Shown here: in pieces, positions 18,121 to 27,656 of the stretch | Layout of the letters: every line of letters begins with the position of its first letter | Position numbering within the stretch: position 1 is the stretch's first letter | Origin: SIAQ01 sp963767835 | GTDB lineage: Bacteria; Planctomycetota; Planctomycetia; Gemmatales; Gemmataceae | Direction of reading: 5' to 3' | Assembly (NCBI GenBank): GCA_963767835.1 | Contig: CAVYFY010000013.1 | Location: forward strand, 124,001 to 188,000 | Length of the DNA: 64,000 bases | Made by a program: the position numbers and the translations under genes | Notes under the pieces: model-generated | Databases searched by the model: none | Seen by the model: only the letters and a program-made list of their open reading frames with translations | Told to the model about the DNA's origin: nothing

Positions 18121-18440
18121 CAACCGAAAGGGCCGGCACCACGCATGGCCCACCTAACTAAACCGCCGCGCTACCTCTCGACTCTACTCGGCGTCATGTG
18201 CTTCATGACAGCCCGCTCCACCCCCCGGCGGTGCCTGTCGCTGGTGCGGTTACGGCGCCGAGGCGCGGGCAGATTCGGCATTGGTTGCGGCGGCGGCATC
18301 AGCCCCGAGGCACGGGCCGGGCGCCGTCCGACCCGCGCTGCCGCCGCAAACCGGCGCCGTTTCCCGCCGCTTCGCACCACTGCCGCGCTGTCGACGCTAC
18401 CGCGCCCGGGTCCGCTTTCCGAACGGTCCCACCCGAGGCA
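18121..18440. other. GC-rich stretch, no gene recognised
   Basis: All frames read as low-complexity Arg/Pro/Ala text without a family signature. It lies between the group II intron tail and the DUF1501 remnant and is probably degraded or intergenic sequence. Confidence 0.4.
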
Positions 18441-18443
18441 GGG

Positions 18444-19565
18444 TCAACCAAACAACACTGGTTTCACATGCTCACTGCTGAGCGGCACGGTGCGCGTGAG
18501 GCTGTCGCGTACTTGCAGGGCGGGATCGACGCCCAGCGCGTGCAACAGGCTGGCCGTCAGGTCCTGCGGAGTGATGGGATTGTCGTCAGGATAGGCGGCG
18601 AAACGATCGGAACGGCCGATGATCCGGCCGCCTGGTTGAGGACCGCCGGCGATGACCAGAGAGTAACACTGCGACCAATGATCGCGCCCGGTTTGGTCGA
18701 CGCCGTTGCCGGTGAATTGTCCGAAGCGAGGCGTGCGGCCAAACTCGCCCATGCCCACCACCAAGGTACTGTCCAGCAAACCGCGCTGAGCGAGGTCTTC
18801 CAGGAAGGCGGCAAAGCATTGATCGAACGGCGGCAGTAGCTCGTCCCGCAAGCGGCGATTGTTGTTCAAATGCGTGTCCCAGTGCGGCGCTGGATTGTTC
18901 ACGCGCCCGCCCCAGTAGACTGTGACCAACCGCACTCCCGCCTCGACGAGTCGACGGGCCAGCAGCAGACTTTGACCATACTTATGCCGGCCATACCATT
19001 CGCGCACGCTGCGCCGGTTCCCTCTGAATATCGAACGCACGCCGGGTCGCCTGGGACGTCAACAGCGCGAAGGCTTGCTCCTGGTAGCGCCCCATGTGTT
19101 CAACCTGGTGCCCTTGTAAGCGGTGATTGGCGAGCCGCCCCAGGCCGCCATCCACCGCATTCAAGAGTACCCGCCGGTCAGCCAAGCGCTGGTTGTCGGC
19201 GGCCTCGTGCAAGCCGTGGACAACAAAATCGTCTTCGTTGGGATCGCCGTAAATGCTGAAAGGCGCGTACGAGGCTCCCAGGAAGCCGCCGTTTTGACCA
19301 GGGCAAGTGTAGGGGCCGTCGCTTACCGGATCGGGCAGCGAAACCGCAGTCGGGGCCGTGCCTCCCCTGGCAGTCTGAGGAGGCCGAGCGAAGGCCATCT
19401 GTGCCCCGAGGTGGGGGAAGTCGTTTTCGGTCGGTGTGAAGGCGATTTGCTCGCGTGGCGGCAGGTTGCCCGTCGTTACAAGGTACGTGGCCGCGTTGTG
19501 GTTGATGGCCGAATGGGTCATAGGCTGCCGGCGATTACGATCGCGTAACCGCCGCGTGCCGGACC
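18444..19565 (-). pseudogene. DUF1501 protein remnant, N-terminus missing and two frame breaks
   Basis: The C-terminal two thirds of a DUF1501 (sulfatase-like fold) protein. From the right: RGGYAIVIAGSL, then MTHSAINHNAATYLVTTG, GGFLGASYAPFSIYGDPNED, a break near 19025, and REWYGRHKYGQSLLLARRLV, VYWGGRVNNPAPHWDTH, VVGMGEFGRTPRF and DHWSQCYSLVIAGG. Another one-base slip lies at 19520 (GSL then MTHS). Relative to the full DUF1501 gene at 62854, the signal peptide and first domain part are absent. Upstream the frame joins a cadherin-like fragment from another gene family. Unlike the other frame breaks in the window, this one has clear loss of sequence, so a pseudogene is likely. Confidence 0.75.
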
Positions 19566-19817
19566 CCTCGACTGGCTGACACCCGTCACTGCTACCGCCT
19601 GCAAAACGGAAATTGTCATGGTTTTGGGCGAGATGTCAATGTTGGTGCGGCCGTCAGCGGTACCGCCGTCGTCCTTGACTTGGAATGTAAAGCTTCCGTA
19701 GGGCGAACCCGTTGCGTTGGAATCTGGAACGAATACGAGGCCGCCCAGCTCTATTTCCGATGCGGTTGCGAGCTCAGGGCCTGCCGTCAATCGTCGAAAA
19801 CCTTGGCGGGCAATCAT
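19566..19817 (-). pseudogene. Cadherin-like surface-protein fragment
   Basis: The minus strand reads GSPYGSFTFQVKDDGGTADG and then PKTMTISV, matching the repeat unit GRPYTSFTFQVQDDGGTANG and ANTMTINV inside the large surface protein at 21614-24481. Only one domain is present, with no signal or terminal region, and it joins the DUF1501 remnant in the same frame. It is a piece of a paralogous surface-protein gene left by rearrangement. Confidence 0.6.
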
Positions 19818-19953
19818 TTACGATGACCGCTGCGATTCATCAAATCTTCACGCCAAGTCGTGTCCATTTTCGCACGCCGATTTCGATTGAAGAAATAGGG
19901 AGGGCGGTAGGCGCGCTCGCACATCCTTTTCCCCCAAAACCCAGCAGCATCCC

Positions 19954-20457
19954 ATGCAAAAGGATCGCTCCATCCGCAGAGACAATCCGACTGATGCCGT
20001 ACTTTCGGCCTTGCTGACCGGCCGACGCCGGCGCGATCGATTCTGCGCCGACGTCGGCGGCGAACCGGTTTGGCTGCCCCACGGGCCATTCGATGCCCTG
20101 GTGGACTTGGCTGCCGCTTGCTTCCGGAGCGAAACCGGATTGGCCAAGATCGACCCGCTCGTCATCCATCGCCTGCGCAAGGCGCTCGGCGACCCCGGCA
20201 AAAACCTGATCGTCAACGGCAGCGGCAAGGAGTATTACCTGGCGATCTCGAAAGCGCAAGCCGCCGAGCTGCTCAACGTGGCCCCGTGCTTCTTCGAGCT
20301 GGCCGAGGGAGGCTTTCTCGCTGCCGACGTTGTCGAGCTATTGCGGGAGTCTTGCCGTTGCCGTAAGCTCGTGGAAGACGATGGCGGCCTGACGCCACCG
20401 CGGAGGAAATCGAAGAGAAATCGAAAGGAAATCAAACGGAAATCAAACGGAAATTGA
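19954..20457 (+). CDS. Hypothetical protein, 167 aa
   Basis: Not recognised. It starts MQKDRSIRRDNPTDAVLSAL and has a compact middle part (WLPHGPFDALVDLAAACFR and GDPGKNLIVNGSGKEYYLAI) that could be a winged-helix or small beta domain. It ends in a very basic tail made of near-repeats (RKSKRNRKEIKRKSNGN), where the DNA is a short tandem array of aaacggaaatc. There is no signal peptide. The next gene begins 50 bases downstream. Base use is normal for the window, so it is probably a real gene. Confidence 0.5.
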   Translation: MQKDRSIRRDNPTDAVLSALLTGRRRRDRFCADVGGEPVWLPHGPFDALVDLAAACFRSETGLAKIDPLVIHRLRKALGDPGKNLIVNGSGKEYYLAISKAQAAELLNVAPCFFELAEGGFLAADVVELLRESCRCRKLVEDDGGLTPPRRKSKRNRKEIKRKSNGN

Positions 20458-20507
20458 CTTTCCGGGTTGGGTCGATCACAATCTCACTTCAGTGGAGGGT
20501 TGATGTC

Positions 20508-21553
20508 ATGCGTAAGGCTCTGATCTTTTTGGCCGTCGTCGGATTGCGTTCCGCCTGCGTGCCGCCAGCGGTCGCCCAGGGCGTTGCCGCTGAGGAACTC
20601 GCAGCCGAAAAAATTCGGGAAGCCCGCGGATACGTTATGTTCGGCAATGAGAAATTCCCCAAGAAATACGGCGGCCTCTTGGTGACACCTCGCACCGATG
20701 TCGATGCCGTCGTCGATCAGCTACCGCACCTGAAATATCTGTGGAGTCTGGATTTGGAGGGACCTAAGGTTGAAGACAAGCACATGAAGGCGTTCGCCAA
20801 GATCTCGGGCATGAAGCAGATGACGTTTTCCGACCTAAAGATCACGGACGAGGGCATGAAGGAAATCGCCGCATTTAAGAAACTCGAGTATCTAAATGCG
20901 CAGAAAATGAAGATCGGCGAAGGCGGCATGAAGGCCATCGGCGAATTAGAGAACCTCCGCCAACTATCCATTGAGCAATGTGTGTTACCTGAATCGCGGG
21001 TCGGTGAGCTCGTACGCCTAAAAAAATTGCGCGAGCTAGGGATCGGCGCTGGGCTGAAAGACGCCGGATTGGTCGAAGTTGCCAAGATGGCACGCTTGGA
21101 GTCGCTCATGCTCAAGGGAGCGTCGGTGTCCGGAAAAGGCTTGAAAGAGTTGGAAAAACTCGAAAACCTGACGCAGTTAGTTGTGCGAAGGATCCCGTTG
21201 ACCGAAGCAGATTTGAAAGCGCTGAAACTCCCTCCGAAGCTTGAGTACCTCGCTTTCTTCGAAGCAAACGTGACGGACGCGGGTCTGACCCATCTGGCGA
21301 AATACGTCACGCTCAGATCGATCGGACTCGAGGGGCGCAAATCTCAGACGAGGGAGTTGCCAGCTTGCTCCCGATGAAGCATTTGCTGAGAGCCAACCTG
21401 AACGGAACGCAGGTCACTGACTTCGGGCTGATGAAGCTGGCGGCCCTGAAGGAACTTAAAAACCTCGAGATCAGAGGAACCAAAATCACAGAGGAGGGGC
21501 GGCGGAAATTCGAGAAACTGCGCCCCGATGTACAAGTTAGCACACTTAGATGA
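20508..21553 (+). CDS. Secreted leucine-rich-repeat protein (one frame break)
   Basis: A planctomycete LRR protein of about 348 residues with a signal peptide (MRKALIFLAVVGLRSACVPP). About ten repeats of 22-24 residues follow, of the type LxxLxxLxLxxTxITDEGMKxI, for example KITDEGMKEIAAFKKLEYL and NVTDAGLTHLAKYVTLRSI. Near 21331 a G-run loses a base: the first frame ends in GLEGRKSQTRELP, while QISDEGVASLLPMKHLLRA continues the repeat in the next frame to the stop at 21553. ATG 20508 is chosen because it starts the signal peptide and follows ggaggg. Such proteins are exported; ligands are unknown. A shorter relative lies at 44765. Confidence 0.75.
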
Positions 21554-21613
21554 TCCCCCAGGCGAACCGGCCAGGAAGAGTCTTCCTGGTTTTCACCCCG
21601 TGGAGACCGCCAA

Positions 21614-24481
21614 ATGATCGGAGCTATTGCCACATTTCTTCGCCAGCTGCGGCGCACCAACCAACGCCTAAAAAAACTCCGGCCAACCCCTCCGTTGAGG
21701 GCGGAGGAATTGGAACCCCGGGTAACCCCCACGGCGCTGCACGTCACCACGAGCGCGGACGATGGCCCAGGATCACTGCGCGCCCAAGTCGCTGCCGCTG
21801 TGACGGGTGACACCATCGATTTCACAATCAGCGGTGCAACGATCAACCTGAGGTCTCAGATCACGTGCACGCAAAGCATTACCATCGACGGCGGCAACCA
21901 GAACATCACGATCAACGCCGGCAACAACAGCCGCGTGTTCGATTTCACGGCGGCAGGCGCCGTGAGTGAGACGGTCAGGAATCTCAAATTCACGGGCGGT
22001 GCCGCCGGCGCTGGCAGTAGCTATGGCGGAGTGATTTCCGTGCGCGGCGGCATCACGCTCGCCGACGATTGGTTCCGAAATAGCTCCGCCGGGTACGGCG
22101 GCGCAGTTGCGATCGATTCGGTAAGCTCCGACGATACCGTGTCCATCACCGGGTGCCACTTCATCAGCGATAGTGCGACCGTCGGAGGTGGCGGCGCCAT
22201 AGCCATCTGGACCGGTACAAGCAGCCCAAGCATTACGCTCGACCGCGATGAATTCGATACGAATTCCGCAAACTCGGGCGGCGGCGCGGTCGGCGCTTGG
22301 CGCAGCCGTGTCGCCCCGATCCCTACCACCACGTTGACTGTTACAAATTCGACCTTCACCACCAACACGGCTGGTGGAGACGGCGGAGCCATCGCCACGA
22401 ATTGCCAGCTAAGCGTCTCGTCGACGACGGCGCGAAGTTTTTTCGACAACAACGGCGCCGGAAAGCAGGGGGGCGCGATTTTCTCAAGCGGAAGTCAGCT
22501 GACCGTAACGGGCGTGGCGTTCGACGTGAATACGGCAATTCGCGGCGGCGCAGTCTACGCGAGCGGCGGCAACGAAACAATTGTCGCGTGTCTATTCAAT
22601 AACAACAGGGCAAACGCAGCCGTGGGGGACTCTGGCCTCACCAACGACGGCGGCGGCATCTATGTAACGAATGCGACGGCGGGGTCAGCTTCGGCCGCGC
22701 TGACGATCACCAATTCAACCTTCTACAACAACCTGGCCTCGAACAACGGGGCCGGCATCGCCATCCTGAACACCAATACGGGCACCGGAGCCAACACCGT
22801 AACCATGACGAGCCTAACCATGGCCGCCAACGCGGCCGGCAATCTCGGCGGTGGAATCTGGACGAGCACTCCCGCTGATCCATCACTCCCCACGTTGCGC
22901 AACAACATCATCGCGGGGAACACCGGGACAAACGGGGGCAACGATGTGTCCGGGACGATCTTCTCCGCGAACAAAAACATGCTCGGAACCCAGGCGGGGA
23001 GCACGGGATGGAACGCCACCGATTTTACGACCGCCAATGCCATGCTCACCGCTTTGGCCAGGAACGGAGGCTGGACAATGACTATGGCGGTGCCCGCGGT
23101 CAGCCCGGCCTACCGTGCCGGTGATGCTACGCTGCTGACCGCGGCCGATCCGCTCAGTAAGGACCAGCGCGGCTACACGCGCAACGGCACGAGCGTGACT
23201 ATCGGCGCGTACGACCCCGACACCAACCGCGGCGCCGCCGCGAATAACGCGCCTTCTGGGACGAACAACACGGTTTCAGCGCCTGAAAACGGCGACTATG
23301 TTTTCGCCCTCGGCGACTTCGGGTTCTCAGACAGCAGCGACTCGCCCCCCGACGACTTCTTCGCCGTGGAGATCACCACGGTACCCGCGGCCGGATCGTT
23401 GCAGGACAACGGGACCACGGTCTCCGCAGGCGACTTTGTCAGCGCGACGGACATCGCTTCCGGCGCCCTGGCGTTCACACCAGGAACCAATGCCTCCGGC
23501 CGGCCGTACACGAGTTTCACTTTTCAAGTGCAGGACGATGGAGGCACGGCAAACGGCGGTGTGGACACCGATCCCAGCGCCAACACGATGACGATAAACG
23601 TCGCGCCGACAGCAACCCTCACCGTCACCGATGCGAGCGGCCCCTACACCGGCAGCCCCTTCACCGCAACCGCGCTCGTCGCCGGAACGGTCGTCGGCGT
23701 GGACGACACTCCCTCAGCAAGCCTCGAAAGCGTGACGCCCACGCTAGTCTATTACTCTGGCACCGAAACCAGCGGCACGCCGCTTTCCGGCGCTCCGACC
23801 AACCCAGGCACTTACACCGTTATAACGAGCTTCGCTGGCTCGACGGATTACTCCAGTGCAAGCGCCGAGACCACTTTCCAGATCGAGCCGACCGTGACCG
23901 GCGTCGTCATCAATCAGGACATCTCGGCGCTGTATAATGCCGCCGGGCAGCCGGCCGCTGGCGTGCAGCGGTCGATGGTGGACGACGTGGTTTACACCTT
24001 CAGCACCCCCGTCAATATCACGAGTTCCGCGAGCGATCCGAACGTGTTCACCGTCGCGGTGGCGTCCGGCTGGACGGGGACGGTGCCCACGCTGAACTGG
24101 GCTGCCGTCGCGGGGTCCGGCGGCACGCAATGGGCCGTCAGCTTCAGCGGCAGCGGCGTCACCGGCGGTTCCATCGCCAATGGCTGCTACACCATCACCA
24201 TCAGCGATCCGTCCGCCATCACCGCCGTCGCCGACGGGCAAGGCGTGAGCCTGGCTTCGAGCGGCATCGGCGGCGCGACGCAATCGTTCTTCCGCCTCTA
24301 CGGCGACATCAATGCCGACAAGTTCGTCAACGGCGCGGACAACATCAAGTTCAATCAAGCCCTGACGACCTACAACGCGGCCTTCGATTTCAACGCGGAC
24401 GGCTACGTCAACAGCACCGACACCACTCAATTCGATGACGACCTGACGCTGAACTACAGCGGGTTCACGACGACGATTTAG
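21614..24481 (+). CDS. Large LEPR-motif surface protein: beta-helix, cadherin-like, dockerin-like
   Basis: A 955-aa exported protein. The N-terminus carries RAEELEPRVTPTA, the planctomycete LEPR export motif that replaces a normal signal peptide. Residues about 45-540 form a right-handed beta-helix of the CSLREA/polymorphic outer-membrane type, with many GGAI/GGGI turns (SGYGGAVAID-like, KQGGAIFSSG, TIRGGAVYAS-like). A cadherin-like domain (about 555-660), an MBG-like domain (about 660-760; YTGSPFTATALV), another beta domain and a C-terminal EF-hand/dockerin-like pair (LYGDINADKFVNGADN and FDFNADGYVNSTDTTQFDDD) follow. It probably binds surface glycans or partner proteins with bound calcium. 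The frame is intact. A fragment of a paralogue lies at 19566. Confidence 0.8.
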   Translation: MIGAIATFLRQLRRTNQRLKKLRPTPPLRAEELEPRVTPTALHVTTSADDGPGSLRAQVAAAVTGDTIDFTISGATINLRSQITCTQSITIDGGNQNITINAGNNSRVFDFTAAGAVSETVRNLKFTGGAAGAGSSYGGVISVRGGITLADDWFRNSSAGYGGAVAIDSVSSDDTVSITGCHFISDSATVGGGGAIAIWTGTSSPSITLDRDEFDTNSANSGGGAVGAWRSRVAPIPTTTLTVTNSTFTTNTAGGDGGAIATNCQLSVSSTTARSFFDNNGAGKQGGAIFSSGSQLTVTGVAFDVNTAIRGGAVYASGGNETIVACLFNNNRANAAVGDSGLTNDGGGIYVTNATAGSASAALTITNSTFYNNLASNNGAGIAILNTNTGTGANTVTMTSLTMAANAAGNLGGGIWTSTPADPSLPTLRNNIIAGNTGTNGGNDVSGTIFSANKNMLGTQAGSTGWNATDFTTANAMLTALARNGGWTMTMAVPAVSPAYRAGDATLLTAADPLSKDQRGYTRNGTSVTIGAYDPDTNRGAAANNAPSGTNNTVSAPENGDYVFALGDFGFSDSSDSPPDDFFAVEITTVPAAGSLQDNGTTVSAGDFVSATDIASGALAFTPGTNASGRPYTSFTFQVQDDGGTANGGVDTDPSANTMTINVAPTATLTVTDASGPYTGSPFTATALVAGTVVGVDDTPSASLESVTPTLVYYSGTETSGTPLSGAPTNPGTYTVITSFAGSTDYSSASAETTFQIEPTVTGVVINQDISALYNAAGQPAAGVQRSMVDDVVYTFSTPVNITSSASDPNVFTVAVASGWTGTVPTLNWAAVAGSGGTQWAVSFSGSGVTGGSIANGCYTITISDPSAITAVADGQGVSLASSGIGGATQSFFRLYGDINADKFVNGADNIKFNQALTTYNAAFDFNADGYVNSTDTTQFDDDLTLNYSGFTTTI

Positions 24482-24500
24482 CGAACTCATCAAAGGAAAA

Positions 24501-24530
24501 GAAAGGTGCCGGGGCGTCCTGACACCTTTC
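24501..24530 (+). terminator. Hairpin after the surface-protein gene
   Basis: gaaaggtg (24501-24508) pairs perfectly with cacctttc (24523-24530) around a 14-nt loop, 20 bases after the stop. There is no T-run, so it is a weak candidate terminator or an RNA-end stabiliser. Confidence 0.35.
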
Positions 24531-24719
24531 ATTGCCCGGTCACCTTCGCCAATCCCGCCAAAGCGCTGTGCCGGCAGGGGAATCTCTGGGTCTTTCGTAA
24601 TTTCAGCAATTTCAGCGTGTCCCCTTGCAAACAGCAGCGGTTTCGTAGCATAATAAGGTAGGTGACAATTTCCTCCCTCCAGCCGGCGAATTGTCTCGAT
24701 CCATCGAGTGAGTCGCACC

Positions 24720-25289
24720 ATGAGCTATCGACGATGTGTTGGAGCGCTGCTCGCGGCAGTCGGGTTGCTCGCCGCGCCCAGCGCGGTGCAGGCCGGCGAA
24801 CCGGTGTCGCGCCAGGGCCCGATCGTTCCTTACGTTGGCCAAGTTAATCCTTACGGCGTCCCGTATGGTTGGTATTACTATAACCCCTACGTCGCGCCGT
24901 TGCCTGCCTATGGCATCTTGCCGCCGCCGTTAGCCACGCTTGGCATGGTCCAGGGGAACTTTGGGCCGGCCCGCTACGAACTGCGGCGCGATCGTCCGCC
25001 GGAGAAAGCGGCTGCCGAACTGGTCGCGGACGTGACGCGCTTCCGGTTTGAAGTCACGGTTCCGACCGCCAATGCAGTCGTGCTGATCGGCGGCGCGAAG
25101 ACGAACCAGCAAGGCCTGCATCGAGTTTACCTGACGCCTCCCTTGATCGTGGATAAGCATTATACCTATACGGTGGAAGTGCAGTGGACCGACGACGGCG
25201 GCTCGAGGCGCACCGAGAAGATGTCGTTCGATTTCTTGCTGGGCGAGCCGGCCCGGCAGCTGTACTTCCCCTTGAAGATGACGAAATAA
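24720..25289 (+). CDS. TIGR03000-type exported protein
   Basis: A 189-aa protein of the planctomycete-restricted TIGR03000 family. A signal peptide (MSYRRCVGALLAAVGLLAAP) is followed by a Tyr/Pro/Gly-rich linker (PYGVPYGWYYYNPYVAP) and a C-terminal beta domain (about 105-189) with the family features TVPTANAVVLIGGAKTNQQG, YTYTVEVQWTDDGG and LYFPLKMTK. The role is unknown; the domain is often found in several copies in this phylum and is exported. I prefer ATG 24720 over the in-frame GTG at 24708, because the signal peptide begins there. Confidence 0.75.
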   Translation: MSYRRCVGALLAAVGLLAAPSAVQAGEPVSRQGPIVPYVGQVNPYGVPYGWYYYNPYVAPLPAYGILPPPLATLGMVQGNFGPARYELRRDRPPEKAAAELVADVTRFRFEVTVPTANAVVLIGGAKTNQQGLHRVYLTPPLIVDKHYTYTVEVQWTDDGGSRRTEKMSFDFLLGEPARQLYFPLKMTK

Positions 25290-25308
25290 GCGCTTTGGAG
25301 AGCATGGC

Positions 25309-26033
25309 ATGGCCGAGCAACATCGGACCGACGATCACTGGCGTGAGTTGGCGGATCTTTTGGGGGTGCCTGGGGATAACCCGGCAAAGGCGTCACCGCC
25401 CATGCCGCCGCGGAAGACGGAAGCGCCGCCATCGTCCGCGCCGCGAGAATTCGAGGAGGAACGGCCGATTCCGCACGTCACGCATCAACCGAGGCTTGAG
25501 CCGATTGCGGACGAGGCGTCGCCTGGCTGGGAATCCGAATTCGACGATACCGGCGACGACACGGCCATCGACGAATCGGTCTTGCGCGACGAGCCCGCCG
25601 GCGAGGAACCTGTGGATGGCGAGGGCGAGGAATTCGTGGAGGCGGGCGGCGAGGACATGGCAGAGCCCGCGGAAAATGGCGCACCCGTAAGCGAGGAAGA
25701 CAAGCCGCGCCGCGGTCGACGGCGCCGGCGGCGCGGCCGCCGAGGCGCCGGGATGGCGAGGATCGCCCCGAGCGCGCCGGACCAGGCAGCGAACCGCGCC
25801 GGCAGCCGGACTCCGAGCAGCGTGACCACGGCCGAGGCGACCGGCGTCGAGACGAGGAGCCACGCCGTGCTGCACCGCCGCGGCAGGAACGCCGCGAGCC
25901 CATTGAGGCCCATGACGATACGAGGTCCAAACCCGCGCCGGCCATGGAAGCTCACGATGACACCGACTTCAGCAACTGGAATGTCCCCAGCTGGCAAGAT
26001 TTGATCGCCTCCTTGTATCGCCCCGACCGTTAA
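25309..26033 (+). CDS. Hypothetical acidic/basic low-complexity protein (one frame break)
   Basis: About 241 residues. An N-terminal acidic, Glu/Pro-rich half (MAEQHRTDDHWRELADLLGV, then long Glu/Gly tracts) leads into an Arg tract (RRGRRRRRRGRRG). At about 25748 the frame slips: the first frame runs on as odd text, while the next frame keeps the charged pattern (RRDGEDRPERAGPGSEPRRQ) and ends in a conserved-looking tail, FSNWNVPSWQDLIASLYRP, at TAA 26031-26033. The short N- and C-terminal motifs with a disordered charged middle suggest a nucleic-acid-binding scaffold; this is inference. It begins 19 bases after the TIGR03000 gene, probably the same operon. Confidence 0.55.
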
Positions 26034-26126
26034 GCATTCTCGGCCTGCGCTTGCAATCGCGTGGAACCCGGCAACCCCGCGCTTGCATCACAGGCCACGA
26101 CAGCGCGTGTGCGTAAGGAACAGGTT

Positions 26127-26573
26127 ATGGCCGATGCGATCATTGATCTGGTCGGGCCGGAAGAGCTCCCCTTGATCTCGAAGTTGTACAACCAAATCTT
26201 TCGCCCCGGCCGCGACGTGGAATCGTTCCGCCGGCGCTTCCGCGGCCGCTACAACGTCCTCATGCTGGTCGCCCGGCTTAACGACCAGCCGGTGGGCTTT
26301 TTCATTGGCTTCGAGCTGAAGCCCGACGTCTTCTTCGGGTGGTTCTACGGCGTCGTTCCGGAGCATCGCCGCGAAGGCATCGCCAGCCAGCTCATGGATG
26401 CCGTGCACAGCTGGGCCAAGCAGAACGAATACGATTCGATCCGCTTCGAGTGCCACAACCAGCACCGCCCGATGCTGCACCTGGCGATCGAGCTCGGCTA
26501 CGACATCGTCGGCATGCGCTGGGACCCCGACCGCGGCGACAATTTGGTTATTTTCGAGAAATCGCTGAGCTAG
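26127..26573 (+). CDS. GNAT-family N-acetyltransferase
   Basis: A 148-aa acetyltransferase fold. Motif A, with the acetyl-CoA pyrophosphate-binding loop, is VVPEHRREGIASQLMDAV (about residues 78-95); motif B follows as SIRFECHNQHRPMLHLAIEL with the usual GYDIVGMRWD strand. No substrate can be assigned. ATG 26127 follows aaggaacagg. The frame is complete and the gene ends before a degenerate palindromic repeat (26579-26644). Confidence 0.8.
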   Translation: MADAIIDLVGPEELPLISKLYNQIFRPGRDVESFRRRFRGRYNVLMLVARLNDQPVGFFIGFELKPDVFFGWFYGVVPEHRREGIASQLMDAVHSWAKQNEYDSIRFECHNQHRPMLHLAIELGYDIVGMRWDPDRGDNLVIFEKSLS

Positions 26574-26634
26574 CCGATCCCCGTTAAGCGTTTGTGTTAA
26601 TGCGACAAAGCCGCTTGTGATATTGGCGCGAACG

Positions 26635-27219
26635 CTAAACGGGGACGGAAATCTCCACGAAATTCCGCAGCAGCTTCGGCCCTTCCAGCGTCAAAAAACT
26701 CTCAGGATGAAACTGCACGCCATGCAGCGGCCAAACGCGATGCCGCACCCCCATGATTTCGTCTTCGTCGGTCCACGCGTTGACGACGAAATCGGGATTC
26801 TTGAACGTCTCGCGTTTGATGACCAGGCTGTGGTAGCGCGTCGCTTCAAAGGGATTCGACAGGCCGCGGAAAACGCCCTGGTTGTCGTGATGAATCATCG
26901 AGGTCTTGCCGTGCATGACCCGGTAGTTGCGGATGACCTCGCCGCCGAACGAATAGCCGATGCACTGATGCCCCAGGCAAACGCCCAGGATCGGCACGCT
27001 CGGCGCGAACCGCTTCAGCACTTCATTGGAGATCCCGGCTTCTTTCGGCGTGCACGGCCCCGGCGAAATGATGATATGGCTCGGCTTTAGCTCGACGATC
27101 TCCTCCAGCGTGATCTTGTCATTGCGAACCACGCGCAGGTCAACGCGCGCATCGAGCTCGCCCAGCCGTTGCACGAGGTTGTAGGTGAAGGAATCGTAGT
27201 TGTCGATGAGAAGGATCAT
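26635..27219 (-). CDS. trpG/pabA: Glutamine amidotransferase, anthranilate/aminodeoxychorismate synthase component II
   Basis: A 194-aa class I glutamine amidotransferase. MILLIDNYDSFTYNLVQRLG is the standard opening, SPGPCTPKEAG the oxyanion region, GVCLGHQCIGYSFGG holds the catalytic Cys, and VQFHPES the His/Glu of the triad. It supplies ammonia to component I for tryptophan or folate synthesis. TrpG and PabA cannot be told apart here, and no component I gene is adjacent. The ATG at 27219 starts the conserved N-terminus; the frame upstream runs into an inverted repeat (27221-27294). The frame is intact. Confidence 0.9.
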   Translation of the reverse strand: MILLIDNYDSFTYNLVQRLGELDARVDLRVVRNDKITLEEIVELKPSHIIISPGPCTPKEAGISNEVLKRFAPSVPILGVCLGHQCIGYSFGGEVIRNYRVMHGKTSMIHHDNQGVFRGLSNPFEATRYHSLVIKRETFKNPDFVVNAWTDEDEIMGVRHRVWPLHGVQFHPESFLTLEGPKLLRNFVEISVPV

Positions 27220-27220
27220 G

Positions 27221-27294
27221 TCCGTGGTCCGTGGCTCGTGGTCCGTCGTTCGCGGCATTTCAGCAACGGACCACGGACGACGGACCACGGACTA
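27221..27294. repeat. gtccgtggtccgt inverted repeat upstream of trpG/pabA
   Basis: Two arms of about 27 bases, each itself a direct repeat of gtccgtggtccgt-like units (27221-27250 and 27265-27294), pair with about three mismatches across a short loop. It sits directly before the start codon of the amidotransferase gene and would be part of its leader. Confidence 0.55.
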
Positions 27295-27311
27295 CCCTTG
27301 CTTTTCCGGGA

Positions 27312-27566
27312 TCACTTGCGCCTGTTGACGTTCTTGTACTTGGCGGCGTCGGCCGGATCGACCTTGACGAGGAAATCTTCCGAGGCGGGGATATCGTACC
27401 AGCCGCCGTCCTGAAAATCGACGAGGGCCTTGCCGTTGTAATTGACGGTGATGACCCGGCCGACGACGCCGGCGAAGCGTTTCAACTCCGGTCGGCTTTC
27501 GTTGATCTTGACGTATTGATCCATCCAGATCTTGCGCAGATCGTCTTGCTTGGTGAAGCGGTCCAT
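27312..27566 (-). CDS. Conserved small hypothetical protein, 84 aa
   Basis: An 84-aa protein, MDRFTKQDDLRKIWMDQYVK to the basic end YKNVNRRK. The middle (VVGRVITVNYNGKALVDFQD then GGWYDIPASEDFLVKV) looks like a small SH3-like beta barrel of the kind seen in KOW or hypothetical planctomycete proteins. No catalytic motif is visible. It lies between the amidotransferase and the sugar isomerase on the same strand, with gaps of about 90 bases on each side, so co-transcription is possible. Confidence 0.55.
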   Translation of the reverse strand: MDRFTKQDDLRKIWMDQYVKINESRPELKRFAGVVGRVITVNYNGKALVDFQDGGWYDIPASEDFLVKVDPADAAKYKNVNRRK

Positions 27567-27656
27567 GTGCGGGGCCCTTGGCGTGAATGTTGTGAAGTGA
27601 TTATAGGGCCGGACGCCGCGTGGGGATACCCCCAGATACCCCCAGGAACGCTGCGC

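Noticed and set aside
18034..18594. Plus-strand frame of 186 codons after the group II intron tail
   Set aside because: It starts inside domain V and reads Arg/Pro-rich low-complexity text that then crosses the antisense of the DUF1501 remnant.
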